The position numbers and the translations under genes are program-made. Shown here one piece after another: positions 1-7,861 of a stretch of 64,000 bases of DNA. Numbering within the stretch: position 1 is the stretch's first letter; the number at the start of each line of letters is the position of its first letter. Source of the stretch: Mycolicibacterium mageritense (lineage in GTDB: Bacteria > Actinomycetota > Actinomycetes > Mycobacteriales > Mycobacteriaceae); NCBI RefSeq assembly GCF_010727475.1, contig NZ_AP022567.1, positions 5,208,001 through 5,272,000 of the forward strand. The letters run 5' to 3'. The notes under the pieces are model-generated. The model was not told the DNA's origin. It ran no database searches and was given only the letters and a program-made list of their open reading frames with translations.

Positions 1-54
1 GAGAAATTCGGGATGATCCGGCAGGTGGGCGCCCGGCGGGACTGCGGTGGTCAC
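1..54 (-). CDS. soxB: Sarcosine oxidase subunit beta, N-terminal fragment (runs off window start)
   Basis: Only 18 codons are visible. They start at a GTG at 54-52 that overlaps the glyA stop by four bases (GTGA), which implies translational coupling. The visible peptide contains LPDHPEFL, which matches the conserved N-terminus of heterotetrameric sarcosine oxidase beta subunits just before their FAD-binding segment. In Arthrobacter and Corynebacterium the order glyA-soxBDAG-purU is known, so the context agrees. The enzyme oxidises sarcosine to glycine and passes the methyl group to tetrahydrofolate. The identity rests on a very short stretch plus position. Confidence 0.65.
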   Translation of the reverse strand, partial: MTTAVPPGAHLPDHPEFL

Positions 55-1379
55 AGCGCAGCCTCCGTGAGGTTCGGGTAGAGCGGGAAACGTCGGGCGA
101 GCACGTCGACCCGGGCGCGCAGATCGTCGAGGGCGGTTTCGTCGGTGCCGGGCCGCAATGCGAGGCTGATGATGTCGGCCACCTCGCGGAAGGCGTCGAG
201 GTCGAATCCCCGGGTGGCCAGTGCAGCGGTGCCGATCCGGACGCCCGAGCTGACCATCGGTGGGCGTGGGTCGAACGGAACGGCGTTGCGGTTCACGGTG
301 ATCCCCACGCGGTGCAGCCGGTCCTCGGCCTGCTTGCCGTCGAGTTCGGACGTGCGCAGATCGACGAGGACCAGGTGGACGTCGGTCCCGCCGGACACCA
401 CATTGATCCCGGCCGCGCGCGAATCCTCTTGCAGGAGACGGTCGGCCAGGATCTTCGCGGCGTCCAGCGTGCGCTGCTGACGCTCGGCGAACTCCGGCTC
501 GCCTGCAAGCTTGAACGAGACCGCCTTGGCGGCGATCACGTGCTCGAGCGGACCACCCTGCTGGCCGGGGAACACCGAAGAGTTGAACTTCTTGGCCAGG
601 GCCTCGTCATTGGTCAGGATGATGCCGCCGCGGGGGCCGCCCAGCGTCTTGTGCGTCGTCGACGTGACCACGTGAGCGTGCGGCACCGGGGAGGGGTGCA
701 GACCCGCCGCGACCAGACCGGCGAAATGCGCCATGTCGACCATCAGGTACGCACCGACTTCGTCGGCGATACGCCGGAATTCGGCGAAGTCGAGCTGCCG
801 CGGGTAGGCGGACCAGCCGGCCAGGATCAGCTTGGGTTTCCGCTCGTGGGCCAGCCGCTCGACCTCGGCCATGTCGACCCGGTGATCGTCCTCACCGACG
901 TGGTAGGCCGCGACGTCGTAGAGCTTGCCGGAGAAGTTCAGCTTCATGCCGTGCGTCAGATGTCCGCCGTGCGCCAGGTCCAGCCCGAGGATGGTGTCGC
1001 CGGGGGACAGCAGTGCGGCCATGGCCGCCGCGTTCGCCTGCGCGCCGGAGTGCGGCTGTACGTTCGCGTACGCCGCGCCGAACAGGGCCTTCACCCGCTC
1101 GATCGCGAGCTTCTCCGTGACGTCGACGTATTCGCAACCGCCGTAGTACCGCCGGCCGGGATAGCCCTCGGCGTACTTGTTGGTCATCACCGAACCTTGC
1201 GCCTGCATCACCGCCTGCGGCGCGAAGTTCTCGCTCGCGATCATCTCCAGCGTGCTCTGCTGACGGTGCAGTTCGGCGGCGATGGCCTGATACACCTCGG
1301 GATCGAGGCTGGCCAACGTCTCATCGAGGACGGGGTTGGCGGCCGATGCTGCGGTCGGTCCTGCGGTGTCGACAGTCAT
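51..1379 (-). CDS. glyA: Serine hydroxymethyltransferase
   Basis: This is a PLP enzyme interconverting glycine plus methylene-THF with serine plus THF in the cytosol. The 442-residue product has the family length and a clear PLP site, with Lys244 in STTHKTLGGPRGG. Conserved stretches EMIASENF (about residues 45-52) and NVQPHSGAQAN (107-117) are intact. The ATG is preceded by AGGAAGG. The stop overlaps the GTG of a soxB-like gene, and a CTAATATATCAA palindrome lies over the promoter, so this copy probably serves choline/betaine catabolism: it takes up glycine and one-carbon units made by dimethylglycine and sarcosine oxidation. A separate housekeeping glyA elsewhere is likely but cannot be seen here. 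Confidence 0.95.
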   Translation of the reverse strand: MTVDTAGPTAASAANPVLDETLASLDPEVYQAIAAELHRQQSTLEMIASENFAPQAVMQAQGSVMTNKYAEGYPGRRYYGGCEYVDVTEKLAIERVKALFGAAYANVQPHSGAQANAAAMAALLSPGDTILGLDLAHGGHLTHGMKLNFSGKLYDVAAYHVGEDDHRVDMAEVERLAHERKPKLILAGWSAYPRQLDFAEFRRIADEVGAYLMVDMAHFAGLVAAGLHPSPVPHAHVVTSTTHKTLGGPRGGIILTNDEALAKKFNSSVFPGQQGGPLEHVIAAKAVSFKLAGEPEFAERQQRTLDAAKILADRLLQEDSRAAGINVVSGGTDVHLVLVDLRTSELDGKQAEDRLHRVGITVNRNAVPFDPRPPMVSSGVRIGTAALATRGFDLDAFREVADIISLALRPGTDETALDDLRARVDVLARRFPLYPNLTEAAL

Positions 1380-1405
1380 ATCGCCTTCCTGACATTCCAG
1401 TAGGT

Positions 1406-1424
1406 GTTGAACTAATATATCAAC
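1406..1424. promoter_or_regulatory. Operator/promoter of glyA, CTGATATATCAG family site 1
   Basis: GTTGA and TCAAC flank the core CTAATATATCAA (1412-1423), giving an imperfect inverted repeat. Read on the minus strand the core contains TATATT, a plausible -10 for glyA about 30 bases upstream of its ATG, so a bound regulator would cover the promoter. The core is shared with five other promoters in this window. Confidence 0.6.
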
Positions 1425-1513
1425 TGTGGGATAGGCTAGGATCAGAACGCGACCACGTCAATAGGGCGGTCAGCAGGGGATTCAAGGCCTGGTTGAAAAC
1501 GGAGGAAACAGCG

Positions 1514-2185
1514 ATGACGCTGACCGATCTGTCATTCGGCGACACCGAGGCGGCTGCGGAAACCAGCGCGGACCGCGCCTACGAGATCTTGCGCGAACGC
1601 CTGGTGATGCTCGACATCCGGCCGGGCGAACCGATCAACGACGAGCACCTCGCGGCGGAGCTCGGTGTCGGCCGCACGCCGGTGCGGGAGGCGCTCAAGC
1701 GGCTCGAGCGTGACCGCCTGGTGATCGCCTATCCGCGCCGCGGCACCTTCGCGACCGCCGTGGACATGACCGATCTCGCCGACATCTCCGAGATCCGAAA
1801 GCAACTCGAACCCACGGCCGCCGCCAGGGCGGCGCGCGCGGCCACCGCCGAGGCCCGGGCCCGGCTGAGTGCGCTCGCCGCGGGCATCGCGCAGATCGAC
1901 GACGCCGACGACCCGCGCGAGGTGCTGCGGCGCGACGTTCATGTACACCGTGAGATCTACCGCGCGTCGGGAAATCCCCATCTCGAACAGATCCTGGTCA
2001 GCCTCGATGCGCACGCCACCCGGATCTGGTGCCTGTTTCTCGACCGACTGCCCGACGTCGCCGGGCACGTTCGTGAACACGTCGCGCTGATGGAGGCCAT
2101 CGTCGCCGGCGACGCGACGACCGCGGCCGAGCTCACGCTCGCGCACGTCAACGGCTTCGAGCGCGCGATCCGGGCGTTGCTGTAA
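1514..2185 (+). CDS. GntR/FadR-type transcriptional regulator (first of a tandem pair)
   Basis: The 223-residue protein has an N-terminal winged helix (about residues 20-85, with GRTPVREALKRLE as recognition helix) and an all-helical FCD effector domain (about 95-215). The start at ATG 1514 has GGAGGAA seven bases upstream; a longer frame to 1346 lacks a ribosome site. It is divergent from glyA and is a close paralogue of the next gene, with MLDIRPGE, GRTPVREALKRLE and PRRGTFAT in matching positions. Family members respond to small organic acids or amino acids. The likely role is control of the betaine/sarcosine/glycine genes through the TGATATATCA sites; the ligand is unknown. Confidence 0.85.
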   Translation: MTLTDLSFGDTEAAAETSADRAYEILRERLVMLDIRPGEPINDEHLAAELGVGRTPVREALKRLERDRLVIAYPRRGTFATAVDMTDLADISEIRKQLEPTAAARAARAATAEARARLSALAAGIAQIDDADDPREVLRRDVHVHREIYRASGNPHLEQILVSLDAHATRIWCLFLDRLPDVAGHVREHVALMEAIVAGDATTAAELTLAHVNGFERAIRALL

Positions 2186-2242
2186 GCCCGCGTCTGCCAC
2201 CCGCGATGGCGCCATCCGGTACCCGCCGGGATTGTCGCCGAT

Positions 2243-2254
2243 CTGATATATCAT
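2243..2254. promoter_or_regulatory. CTGATATATCAG family site 2, upstream of second gntR
   Basis: CTGATATATCAT contains the perfect ten-base palindrome TGATATATCA (2244-2253), the best match to the consensus in the window. It is 67 bases before the GTG start of the second GntR gene, suggesting autoregulation. Just downstream, 2259-2267 reads GCGACAGGC, the opening bases of the initiation block found before the BCCT gene and betB. Confidence 0.6.
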
Positions 2255-2320
2255 CATTGCGACAGGCTCAGGTCAGTTGCCGAGCTGTTTGCTTGATGGT
2301 GTCGGGAAGGAAATCGCGCC

Positions 2321-2998
2321 GTGAGTGTTGTGGGTGTGGAAACGTTCGACGACGTCGACTTCGGCGATCTGTCCTATGCCGATCAGGCCTATCTCGTGAT
2401 CCGGGACAAGCTCATCATGCTCGACATCCGGCCGAACGAGGCGATCGTCGAAAGTGACCTCGCTGCGCAGCTGAAGCTCGGTCGCACGCCGGTCCGCGAA
2501 GCGCTGAAACGCCTCGAAGCCGACCGGTTGGTCGTCTCGTTCCCGCGCCGCGGCACGTTTGCCACCGGGGTCGATGTCGCGGACCTCCGCCACATCTCGC
2601 AGATCCGCGTCAACCTCGAACCCGTCGCGGCCCGATCGGCGGCCGAGAACGCCTCGCCCATGGTGCGGGCGCACCTCCTCGAACTTGCCGACCGGACCGC
2701 CGCGCTCAAGATCGAGGACATCGACCGTGACGAGCTCATGCGGTGGGATCTGCGCGTGCACCGGGCGATTTACCGGGCCACCGGCAATCCGCATCTCGAA
2801 GACGTCCTGGTGCGCTACGACAATCTCGCCACCCGGATCTTCTGCCTGTTCCTCGACCGACTGCCCACGGTCGCGCGCCACGTGGGGGAGCACACCGACC
2901 TGCTGAGGGCCATCGCCCGCGGCGACGCCGAAGCGGCCGCCAAGATCGCCCACGATCACGTCGTCGGCTTCGAGGAAGCCATCCGCGCGATCGTGTGA
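2321..2998 (+). CDS. GntR/FadR-type transcriptional regulator (second of the tandem pair)
   Basis: The 225-residue FCD-family GntR protein starts at GTG 2321, with GGAAGGA at 2305-2311. It has the wHTH at about residues 20-85 (GRTPVREALKRLEADRL) and the FCD domain at about 100-220. It is clearly paralogous to the protein at 1514-2185, so the pair arose by tandem duplication. It ends seven bases before the convergent purU. Its own promoter carries a perfect TGATATATCA palindrome. Which of the two paralogues binds the shared sites cannot be told from sequence. Confidence 0.85.
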   Translation: MSVVGVETFDDVDFGDLSYADQAYLVIRDKLIMLDIRPNEAIVESDLAAQLKLGRTPVREALKRLEADRLVVSFPRRGTFATGVDVADLRHISQIRVNLEPVAARSAAENASPMVRAHLLELADRTAALKIEDIDRDELMRWDLRVHRAIYRATGNPHLEDVLVRYDNLATRIFCLFLDRLPTVARHVGEHTDLLRAIARGDAEAAAKIAHDHVVGFEEAIRAIV

Positions 2999-3005
2999 GG
3001 CCGGT

Positions 3006-3857
3006 TCAGCTGAACACCACGGTGCGATGCCCGTGCAGCAGCACGCGGTTCTCGCAATGCCAGCGCACAGCCCGCGACAGGGCCAACGCCTCGGCATCCT
3101 GACCCACGGTGGCCAACCGCGCGGGGTCGAAGGAGTGGTCGATCCGGATCACCTCTTGCTCGATGATCGGACCCTCGTCGAGGTCGGGTGTCACGTAATG
3201 TGCGGTGGCGCCAACGAGTTTCACGCCACGGTCGAAGGCCTGATGGTACGGCTTGGCGCCCTTGAATCCCGGGAGGAACGAGTGGTGGATGTTGATGGCG
3301 CGGCCGCGCAGCGCTTGGCAGGCTTCGTCCGAGAGCACCTGCATGTACCGCGCGAGCACCACCAGGTCGGCGTCCAACGTGTCGACGAGGGCGAGTAGCT
3401 CAGCTTCCGCCTCGGGCTTGGTCGCCGGGGTCACCGGGATGTGCACGAACGGTAGGCCCGCCGCTTCGGCCATCGGCCGCAGGGTCTCGTGGTTGGTGAC
3501 CACCGCGACCAGTTCGCCGCCCAGAGTGCCTGCGCGCCAACGGAAGATCAGGTCGTTGAGGCAGTGGCCCATCTTCGAGACCATCACCAGGACGCGGGGC
3601 AGTTCGGTGTCGACGAACCGGAACTCCATGCCGAATTCGGCGGCGACCGCGCCGAAATCTTCGGTCAACCGCGCCACATCGGTGTTGTCGTCATTGCAGA
3701 TGAACTTGGTCCGCAGGAAGAAGGCCTGGCTGCGCGTGTCGTCGAATTGCTGATGCTCGGCGATGTCGCATCCGCGCGAGAACAGGAAGGAACTGACCGC
3801 GTGGACGATCCCCGGGCGCTGCGGGCAGCTCAGGGTCAGGGTGAAGTTCTGCGTCAT
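3006..3857 (-). CDS. purU: Formyltetrahydrofolate deformylase
   Basis: The 283-residue product has an N-terminal ACT domain (RPGIVHAVSSF, about residues 13-23) and a C-terminal formyltransferase-fold domain with INIHHSFLPGFKGAKPY (about 195-211), GATAHYV and LDEGPIIEQ. It hydrolyses 10-formyl-THF to formate and THF, releasing folate loaded by dimethylglycine and sarcosine oxidation. AGGAGATCCC precedes the ATG. It lies 64 bases downstream of dmg on the same strand and probably forms an operon with it. A second, different purU lies at 50170-51060; this copy looks like the catabolic one. Confidence 0.92.
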   Translation of the reverse strand: MTQNFTLTLSCPQRPGIVHAVSSFLFSRGCDIAEHQQFDDTRSQAFFLRTKFICNDDNTDVARLTEDFGAVAAEFGMEFRFVDTELPRVLVMVSKMGHCLNDLIFRWRAGTLGGELVAVVTNHETLRPMAEAAGLPFVHIPVTPATKPEAEAELLALVDTLDADLVVLARYMQVLSDEACQALRGRAINIHHSFLPGFKGAKPYHQAFDRGVKLVGATAHYVTPDLDEGPIIEQEVIRIDHSFDPARLATVGQDAEALALSRAVRWHCENRVLLHGHRTVVFS

Positions 3858-3921
3858 GGGATCTCCTCGGAGCGACCGGGGTTGATGTCAGGCTGGGGTG
3901 TTCGACGAGAATCCGGAGCCG

Positions 3922-6381
3922 TCAGGACCGGATCTTCTTCATCTCGGGGTCGACGAGCGGCTCGGCGACCACCGTGGCGGGAACTCGCCGGTCGAAGTAC
4001 TGGATCTCGACTTTCGTACCGGGTACCGCGGTGGCGGGCAGCCACGCGTAGGCGATGGGCACCCCGACGGTGTGGCCGAACGCCGCGCTGGTGACGTAGC
4101 CGGCAGGGCTGCCGTCGAGGAACACGGGCTCCGATCCCAGGACGACCTGCTTGCCGTCATCGATCGTCAGGCATGCCAGCCGGCGTTCGACGGTGTCGTC
4201 GGACACCCCGACGAGTGCGTCACGCCCGATGAAGCCATCCTTCTGCGTCCGGACGGCGAAACCGAGGCCGGCCTCGTACGGATTGTGCTCGGTGGTCATG
4301 TCAGTACCCCATGAGCGATAACCCTTTTCGAGCCGGAGGCTGTTGAACGCGGCCCGCCCGGCCGCGATGATCCCGTGCCGCTGACCCTCGGCCCACAGGG
4401 CGTCCCAGAGCCGCAGGCCGTTGTCGGCCGACGTGTACAGTTCCCAGCCGAGCTCGCCGACGTACGACAACCGCATCGCGGTGACCGGTACGCCGCCGAT
4501 GCGAACCTGCTTGGCCCGGAAGTACTTGAACGCCTCGTTGGAGAAGTCGTCGCGGCTCAGTGCCGAGACGAGGTCGCGGGCCCGTGGGCCCCACACGCCG
4601 ATGCAGCACGTGCCACCCGTGATGTCGCGGACCGTGACACTGCCGTCGGACGGCGCCTGTCGACGGAAGTAGTCCAGGTCGAGGTTGCCGTTGGCGCCCA
4701 CCTGGAACGAGTCTGCGCCCAGCCGCGCCACCGTGAGATCGCTTCGGACACCGCCTGCTTCGTCCAACGCGAGGGTGTAGGTGACCGAACCGACCGACTT
4801 GTCCATCTTGCCGGTGGTGGTGCGCTCCAGCAGGGCCAGCGCGCCGGGGCCCGAGATCTCCAGCCGCTTGAGCGGCGTCATGTCGTAGAGCGCGACCGCC
4901 GTGCGGGTGCGCCACGCCTCCGCGGCGGCGATGCGGGAGTGGAACATCGCCGACCACTCGTCGCGAGCGGGTGGCTGCCATGCCACGGGCAGTTCGTCGA
5001 CCAGCGCGGCGTTCGCCTCGAACCAGTGCGGCCGTTCCCATCCACCGCTTTCCAGGAACACCGCCCCGAGCTCGGTCTGGCGGACATGAAAGGGGCTCAC
5101 CCGGAGATTGCGCGGGGATTCCTTGGGCTGCAACGGATGCAGGATGTCGTAGATCTCGACGAAGTTCTGCTGTGACGTCTCGCTGACGTAGCCGGGGTCG
5201 AGTTGGACGTCTTCGAAGCGATGGACGTCGCAGCCGTGCAGTTCGACTTCTGACCGCCCGTCGATCAGCAGCTGGGCCACCGCCCGTGCCACCCCGGCGG
5301 AATGAGTGACCCACACGGCCTCGGCGATCCAGAAGCCGGACACGTCAGGGGATTCGCCGATCAGCGGCCCGCCGTCGGGGGTGAACGAGAAGATGCCGTT
5401 GAAGCCGGACTCGACCTTCGCGGTCTGCAGGCACGGCAGCAGCTTCTGGGACTGCTCCCACGCCGGTGCGAAGTCCTCCTCGGTGAACTGCAGCATGGAA
5501 GGCATTGCGTCGGCGCTGATTTCGCCGTCGGGTAGCTCGCTCATGTCCACCGGCATCGGACGGTGCGCGTAGGAGCCGATGCCGAGGCGGTCGACGTGCT
5601 CACGGAAGTACAGATCCTGGTCCTGATGCCGGAGGATCGGAAATCCGGCTTCGGACAGCTCGGTGTTGCGGCCGACGAGTTCGGGAATCTGGTCGGTCTT
5701 GGCGTACTGGTGGGCCAGCGGCAGCAGCGGGACGTCCATGCCGATCAGCGCGCCGAGGTCCGGGCCCCAGAATCCGCCGCACGACACGACGATGTCGGCG
5801 GGCACGACACCGTTGGCGGTGGCGACGCCGGTGACCCGGCCACCGCTGTGCTCGATGCCCGTGACCTTCGTCGAACCCTGGAACACGGCGCCGCGACTCT
5901 GCGCGCGGCGGGCCAGCGCCACCACGACGCGGGAGGCCTTGGCCAGCCCGTCGCTCTCGACGTACAGGCCACCCAGGATGCGGTCGGCGTCGAGCAGCGG
6001 ATGCAACTTCGCGCATTCCTGCGGGTCGATGACCGAGGCGGCGACACCCCACGACGTGGCCCACCCCTGCCTGCGGTGCAGCTCGGCGAGGCGTTGCTCG
6101 GTGGTGGCCACTTCGAGACCGCCGACCTGGTTGAAGCACCACTCGCCGTCCACGTCGAGAGACAGGAACTTGCTCGCCGTGTAGCTCGCGAACGTGGTCA
6201 TCGTTTTCGACGGACTCGTCTGGAACACCAGGCCGGGCGCGTGCGAGGTGGAACCACCGGTCAGGGGCAACGGCCCCTGATCCAGCACCGTCACGCGATC
6301 CCACCCGCGCGCGGTGAGTTCGTCCGCCACGTTGGCGCCGACGATGCCGGCGCCGATGATCACGACGCGAGGTGATCCCAT
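3922..6381 (-). CDS. dmg: Dimethylglycine oxidase (FAD and folate domains)
   Basis: The 819-residue protein is very similar as I recall it to Arthrobacter globiformis dimethylglycine oxidase. Residues 5-400 form an FAD domain with VVIIGAGIVGANVADEL and STSHAPG; His47 corresponds to the covalent FAD-attachment histidine of that enzyme. The remainder is a GcvT-like tetrahydrofolate domain (about 430-815; GGTCCIGVWGP, MRLSYVGELGWELY, LEKGYRSWGTDMT). It demethylates dimethylglycine to sarcosine with O2 and traps the methyl group as methylene-THF. The ATG at 6381 follows AGGAGA; an open extension to 6747 is not supported. A TGATATACCA operator-like site lies about 110 bases upstream. Sarcosine dehydrogenase is the main alternative name. 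Confidence 0.92.
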   Translation of the reverse strand: MGSPRVVIIGAGIVGANVADELTARGWDRVTVLDQGPLPLTGGSTSHAPGLVFQTSPSKTMTTFASYTASKFLSLDVDGEWCFNQVGGLEVATTEQRLAELHRRQGWATSWGVAASVIDPQECAKLHPLLDADRILGGLYVESDGLAKASRVVVALARRAQSRGAVFQGSTKVTGIEHSGGRVTGVATANGVVPADIVVSCGGFWGPDLGALIGMDVPLLPLAHQYAKTDQIPELVGRNTELSEAGFPILRHQDQDLYFREHVDRLGIGSYAHRPMPVDMSELPDGEISADAMPSMLQFTEEDFAPAWEQSQKLLPCLQTAKVESGFNGIFSFTPDGGPLIGESPDVSGFWIAEAVWVTHSAGVARAVAQLLIDGRSEVELHGCDVHRFEDVQLDPGYVSETSQQNFVEIYDILHPLQPKESPRNLRVSPFHVRQTELGAVFLESGGWERPHWFEANAALVDELPVAWQPPARDEWSAMFHSRIAAAEAWRTRTAVALYDMTPLKRLEISGPGALALLERTTTGKMDKSVGSVTYTLALDEAGGVRSDLTVARLGADSFQVGANGNLDLDYFRRQAPSDGSVTVRDITGGTCCIGVWGPRARDLVSALSRDDFSNEAFKYFRAKQVRIGGVPVTAMRLSYVGELGWELYTSADNGLRLWDALWAEGQRHGIIAAGRAAFNSLRLEKGYRSWGTDMTTEHNPYEAGLGFAVRTQKDGFIGRDALVGVSDDTVERRLACLTIDDGKQVVLGSEPVFLDGSPAGYVTSAAFGHTVGVPIAYAWLPATAVPGTKVEIQYFDRRVPATVVAEPLVDPEMKKIRS

Positions 6382-6491
6382 ATGAGTGGTTCTCCTAGCT
6401 TGATTGGCGGGGAAGTCCAGGTCGAAGTTCAGGTCACTGTCGGTGGCATTGGGACGACGCCGAGGCGCACACCGACCGCTTTGATCAACAA

Positions 6492-6503
6492 CTGATATAC
6501 CAA
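6492..6503. promoter_or_regulatory. CTGATATATCAG family site 3, upstream of dmg
   Basis: CTGATATACCAA differs from the ten-base core TGATATATCA at one position. It lies 111 bases upstream of the dmg ATG in the intergenic space shared with the divergent iclR gene. GTTGTTGATCAA abuts it on the minus-strand side. Confidence 0.5.
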
Positions 6504-6546
6504 TGATAGGTTTCGTGACCACGGCGGTCAACCCTGGACGCATAAC

Positions 6547-6573
6547 GTGCAACTGGTTGCTTACGGTGCAACG
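6547..6573. promoter_or_regulatory. Probable IclR operator, GCAAC-TG-GTTGC with repeated GTGCAAC
   Basis: GCAACTGGTTGC (6549-6560) is an inverted repeat with five-base arms, and GTGCAAC occurs twice at 6547 and 6566, 19 bases apart. It is located 30-55 bases before the iclR start in the dmg/iclR divergent region. The half-site resembles the TGTTGCA palindrome controlled by the other IclR at 61083-61101. Confidence 0.5.
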
Positions 6574-6602
6574 CTGTGCGTTTCCTGGGTATGGTGGCGG
6601 GC

Positions 6603-7385
6603 ATGAGCAACGGGAGCTCAGAGTCCGGCAATGGCGGCGTGCAGTCAGTCGACCGCGCGTTGCACGCTCTCGAGATCCTGGCGCGCGAAGGTGAAGCCGG
6701 CGTGACCGAACTCGCTGCCGACATCGGTGTCCACAAGTCCACGGCATCTCGGCTGTTGGGCTCCCTGGAGGAGCGCGAGCTGGTCGAACAGGTTCATGAG
6801 CGGGGGAAATACCGGCTGGGCTTCGGGATCCTGCGATTGGCCAACGCGGTGTCGGGGCGGCTCGACGTCTCGCAGCAGGGGCGGGAGATCTGTGAGCGTT
6901 TTGCCGCCGAGATCGGCGAAACGGTCAACATCGCGGTGCTGCGTTCGCACTACGCGGTCAACGTGGATCAGGCCCGCGGCCCGTCGGCGGTCGGCACGCA
7001 GAACTGGGTCGGCACCCTCACGCCGTTGCACGCGACGTCGAGCGGCAAGGTTCTGCTCGCGTTCATGGCGCCGGAGGCGCGGCGCGAGCTGCTCGAGGCT
7101 GCCGGTCTGACGCGCTTCACCGAGCGCACCATCACGTCCATCGATGACCTCGAACAAGCGCTGATCCCCGTCCCGGGCGACGGCTACGCGGTGTCGCTCG
7201 AGGAGCTGGAGCACGGGCTGAACGCGGTCGCCGCGCCGATCCGTGATCATCGCGGTGCGGTGATTGCCGCGCTCAGCGTCTCGGGGCCGGTGTATCGCCT
7301 CACCGAGGAGCGCACGAAAGAGATCGTGCCCGCGGTGGTGGCGGCGGCGGACGCGGTGGCGCTCCGCATGGGGTACCAAGGCTGA
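6603..7385 (+). CDS. IclR-family transcriptional regulator of the betaine island
   Basis: From ATG 6603 the product is about 260 residues. An N-terminal winged helix begins at GVQSVDRALHALEIL and includes VHKSTASRLLGSLEE as recognition helix, followed by the IclR effector domain ending VSGPVYRLTEER. It is divergent from dmg and upstream of the BCCT gene. In-frame alternatives at 6591 and 6576 exist; none has a strong Shine-Dalgarno, so the start is uncertain. IclR proteins of this type often sense a pathway metabolite; glycine betaine or dimethylglycine would fit the neighbourhood, but this is inference. The GTGCAAC repeats just upstream suggest autoregulation. Confidence 0.85.
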   Translation: MSNGSSESGNGGVQSVDRALHALEILAREGEAGVTELAADIGVHKSTASRLLGSLEERELVEQVHERGKYRLGFGILRLANAVSGRLDVSQQGREICERFAAEIGETVNIAVLRSHYAVNVDQARGPSAVGTQNWVGTLTPLHATSSGKVLLAFMAPEARRELLEAAGLTRFTERTITSIDDLEQALIPVPGDGYAVSLEELEHGLNAVAAPIRDHRGAVIAALSVSGPVYRLTEERTKEIVPAVVAAADAVALRMGYQG

Positions 7386-7421
7386 CCGGTCCCGGAAGCC
7401 GCGGATATCACCTCGGCTGCC

Positions 7422-7480
7422 GTTTACAAATATTTTTCATCTAACAGTCGCGTATCACTGACTGTCGTCCTAATATATCA
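7422..7480 (+). promoter_or_regulatory. Promoter/operator block A of the BCCT gene (paired with 13079-13137)
   Basis: A 59-base block begins GTTTACAAA, continues through TTTTCATCTA, CAGTC and CGTATCACTG, and ends TAATATATCA. It aligns without gaps to 13079-13137 before betB, with 47 of 59 bases identical by eye. The end is CTGATATATCAG family site 4 (7470-7481), and TAATAT inside it could be a -10. The block lies about 380 bases before the BCCT start, implying a long leader. Confidence 0.65.
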
Positions 7481-7858
7481 GCACGCGACTGTTGGATGTC
7501 AGATGCGTTCACGGCATCCGGCGGCGAGTTGAACAACAGAAATGTGTGCACCCGCGCAGCGATGTGCGGGCGGGCGTACCCGCCGCGGATCGATGATCCT
7601 CGCGGCGAGCGACGTCGGCATGTGCGGCGCTGTGGCCACGTTCGAAAGGCAAATCGACGAGTTTCCCCGGCGCCAGCGCATGTCATCAGAAATATGTGAG
7701 ACACACCACATCAGGTGCCAGGATGGGTGCGGATCACATCAGAGGTCATCTGGTGTGTGCCAATGATGGGACGCACCCCGGAGTCAAGAAGCACTGCGCC
7801 GCCGACGGCGGTGTACCAGATCGTTCCGCGACAGGCGTTGAGCCTCAGGAGTTTTGAC
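7481..7858 (+). other. Long untranslated leader of the BCCT gene, with hairpin arms at 7701-7708 and 7751-7758
   Basis: No gene is credible between the iclR stop and the BCCT start. The stretch can pair ACACACCA (7701-7708) with TGGTGTGT (7751-7758) around a 42-base loop. Its last 31 bases belong to the initiation block shared with betB. A GTG at 7715 is in frame with the BCCT gene but has no ribosome site and would add 48 residues unlike a BCCT N-terminus. Confidence 0.45.
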
Positions 7859-7861
7859 GTG
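7828..7861 (+). promoter_or_regulatory. Conserved initiation block A (GCGACAGGCG...AGGAG...GTG)
   Basis: Thirty bases from GCGACAGGCG to GAGTTTTGA match 13257-13286 at 29 positions, followed by the GTG start in both. It includes AGGAG (7847-7851) seven bases before GTG 7859. The centre TTGAGCCTCAG is nearly self-complementary, so the Shine-Dalgarno edge may be masked in a small hairpin. Confidence 0.6.

Noticed and set aside
7715..7858. GTG 7715 as start of the BCCT transporter
   Set aside because: No Shine-Dalgarno, and the added 48 residues come from the leader. GTG 7859 has AGGAG at ideal spacing in a block conserved before betB.
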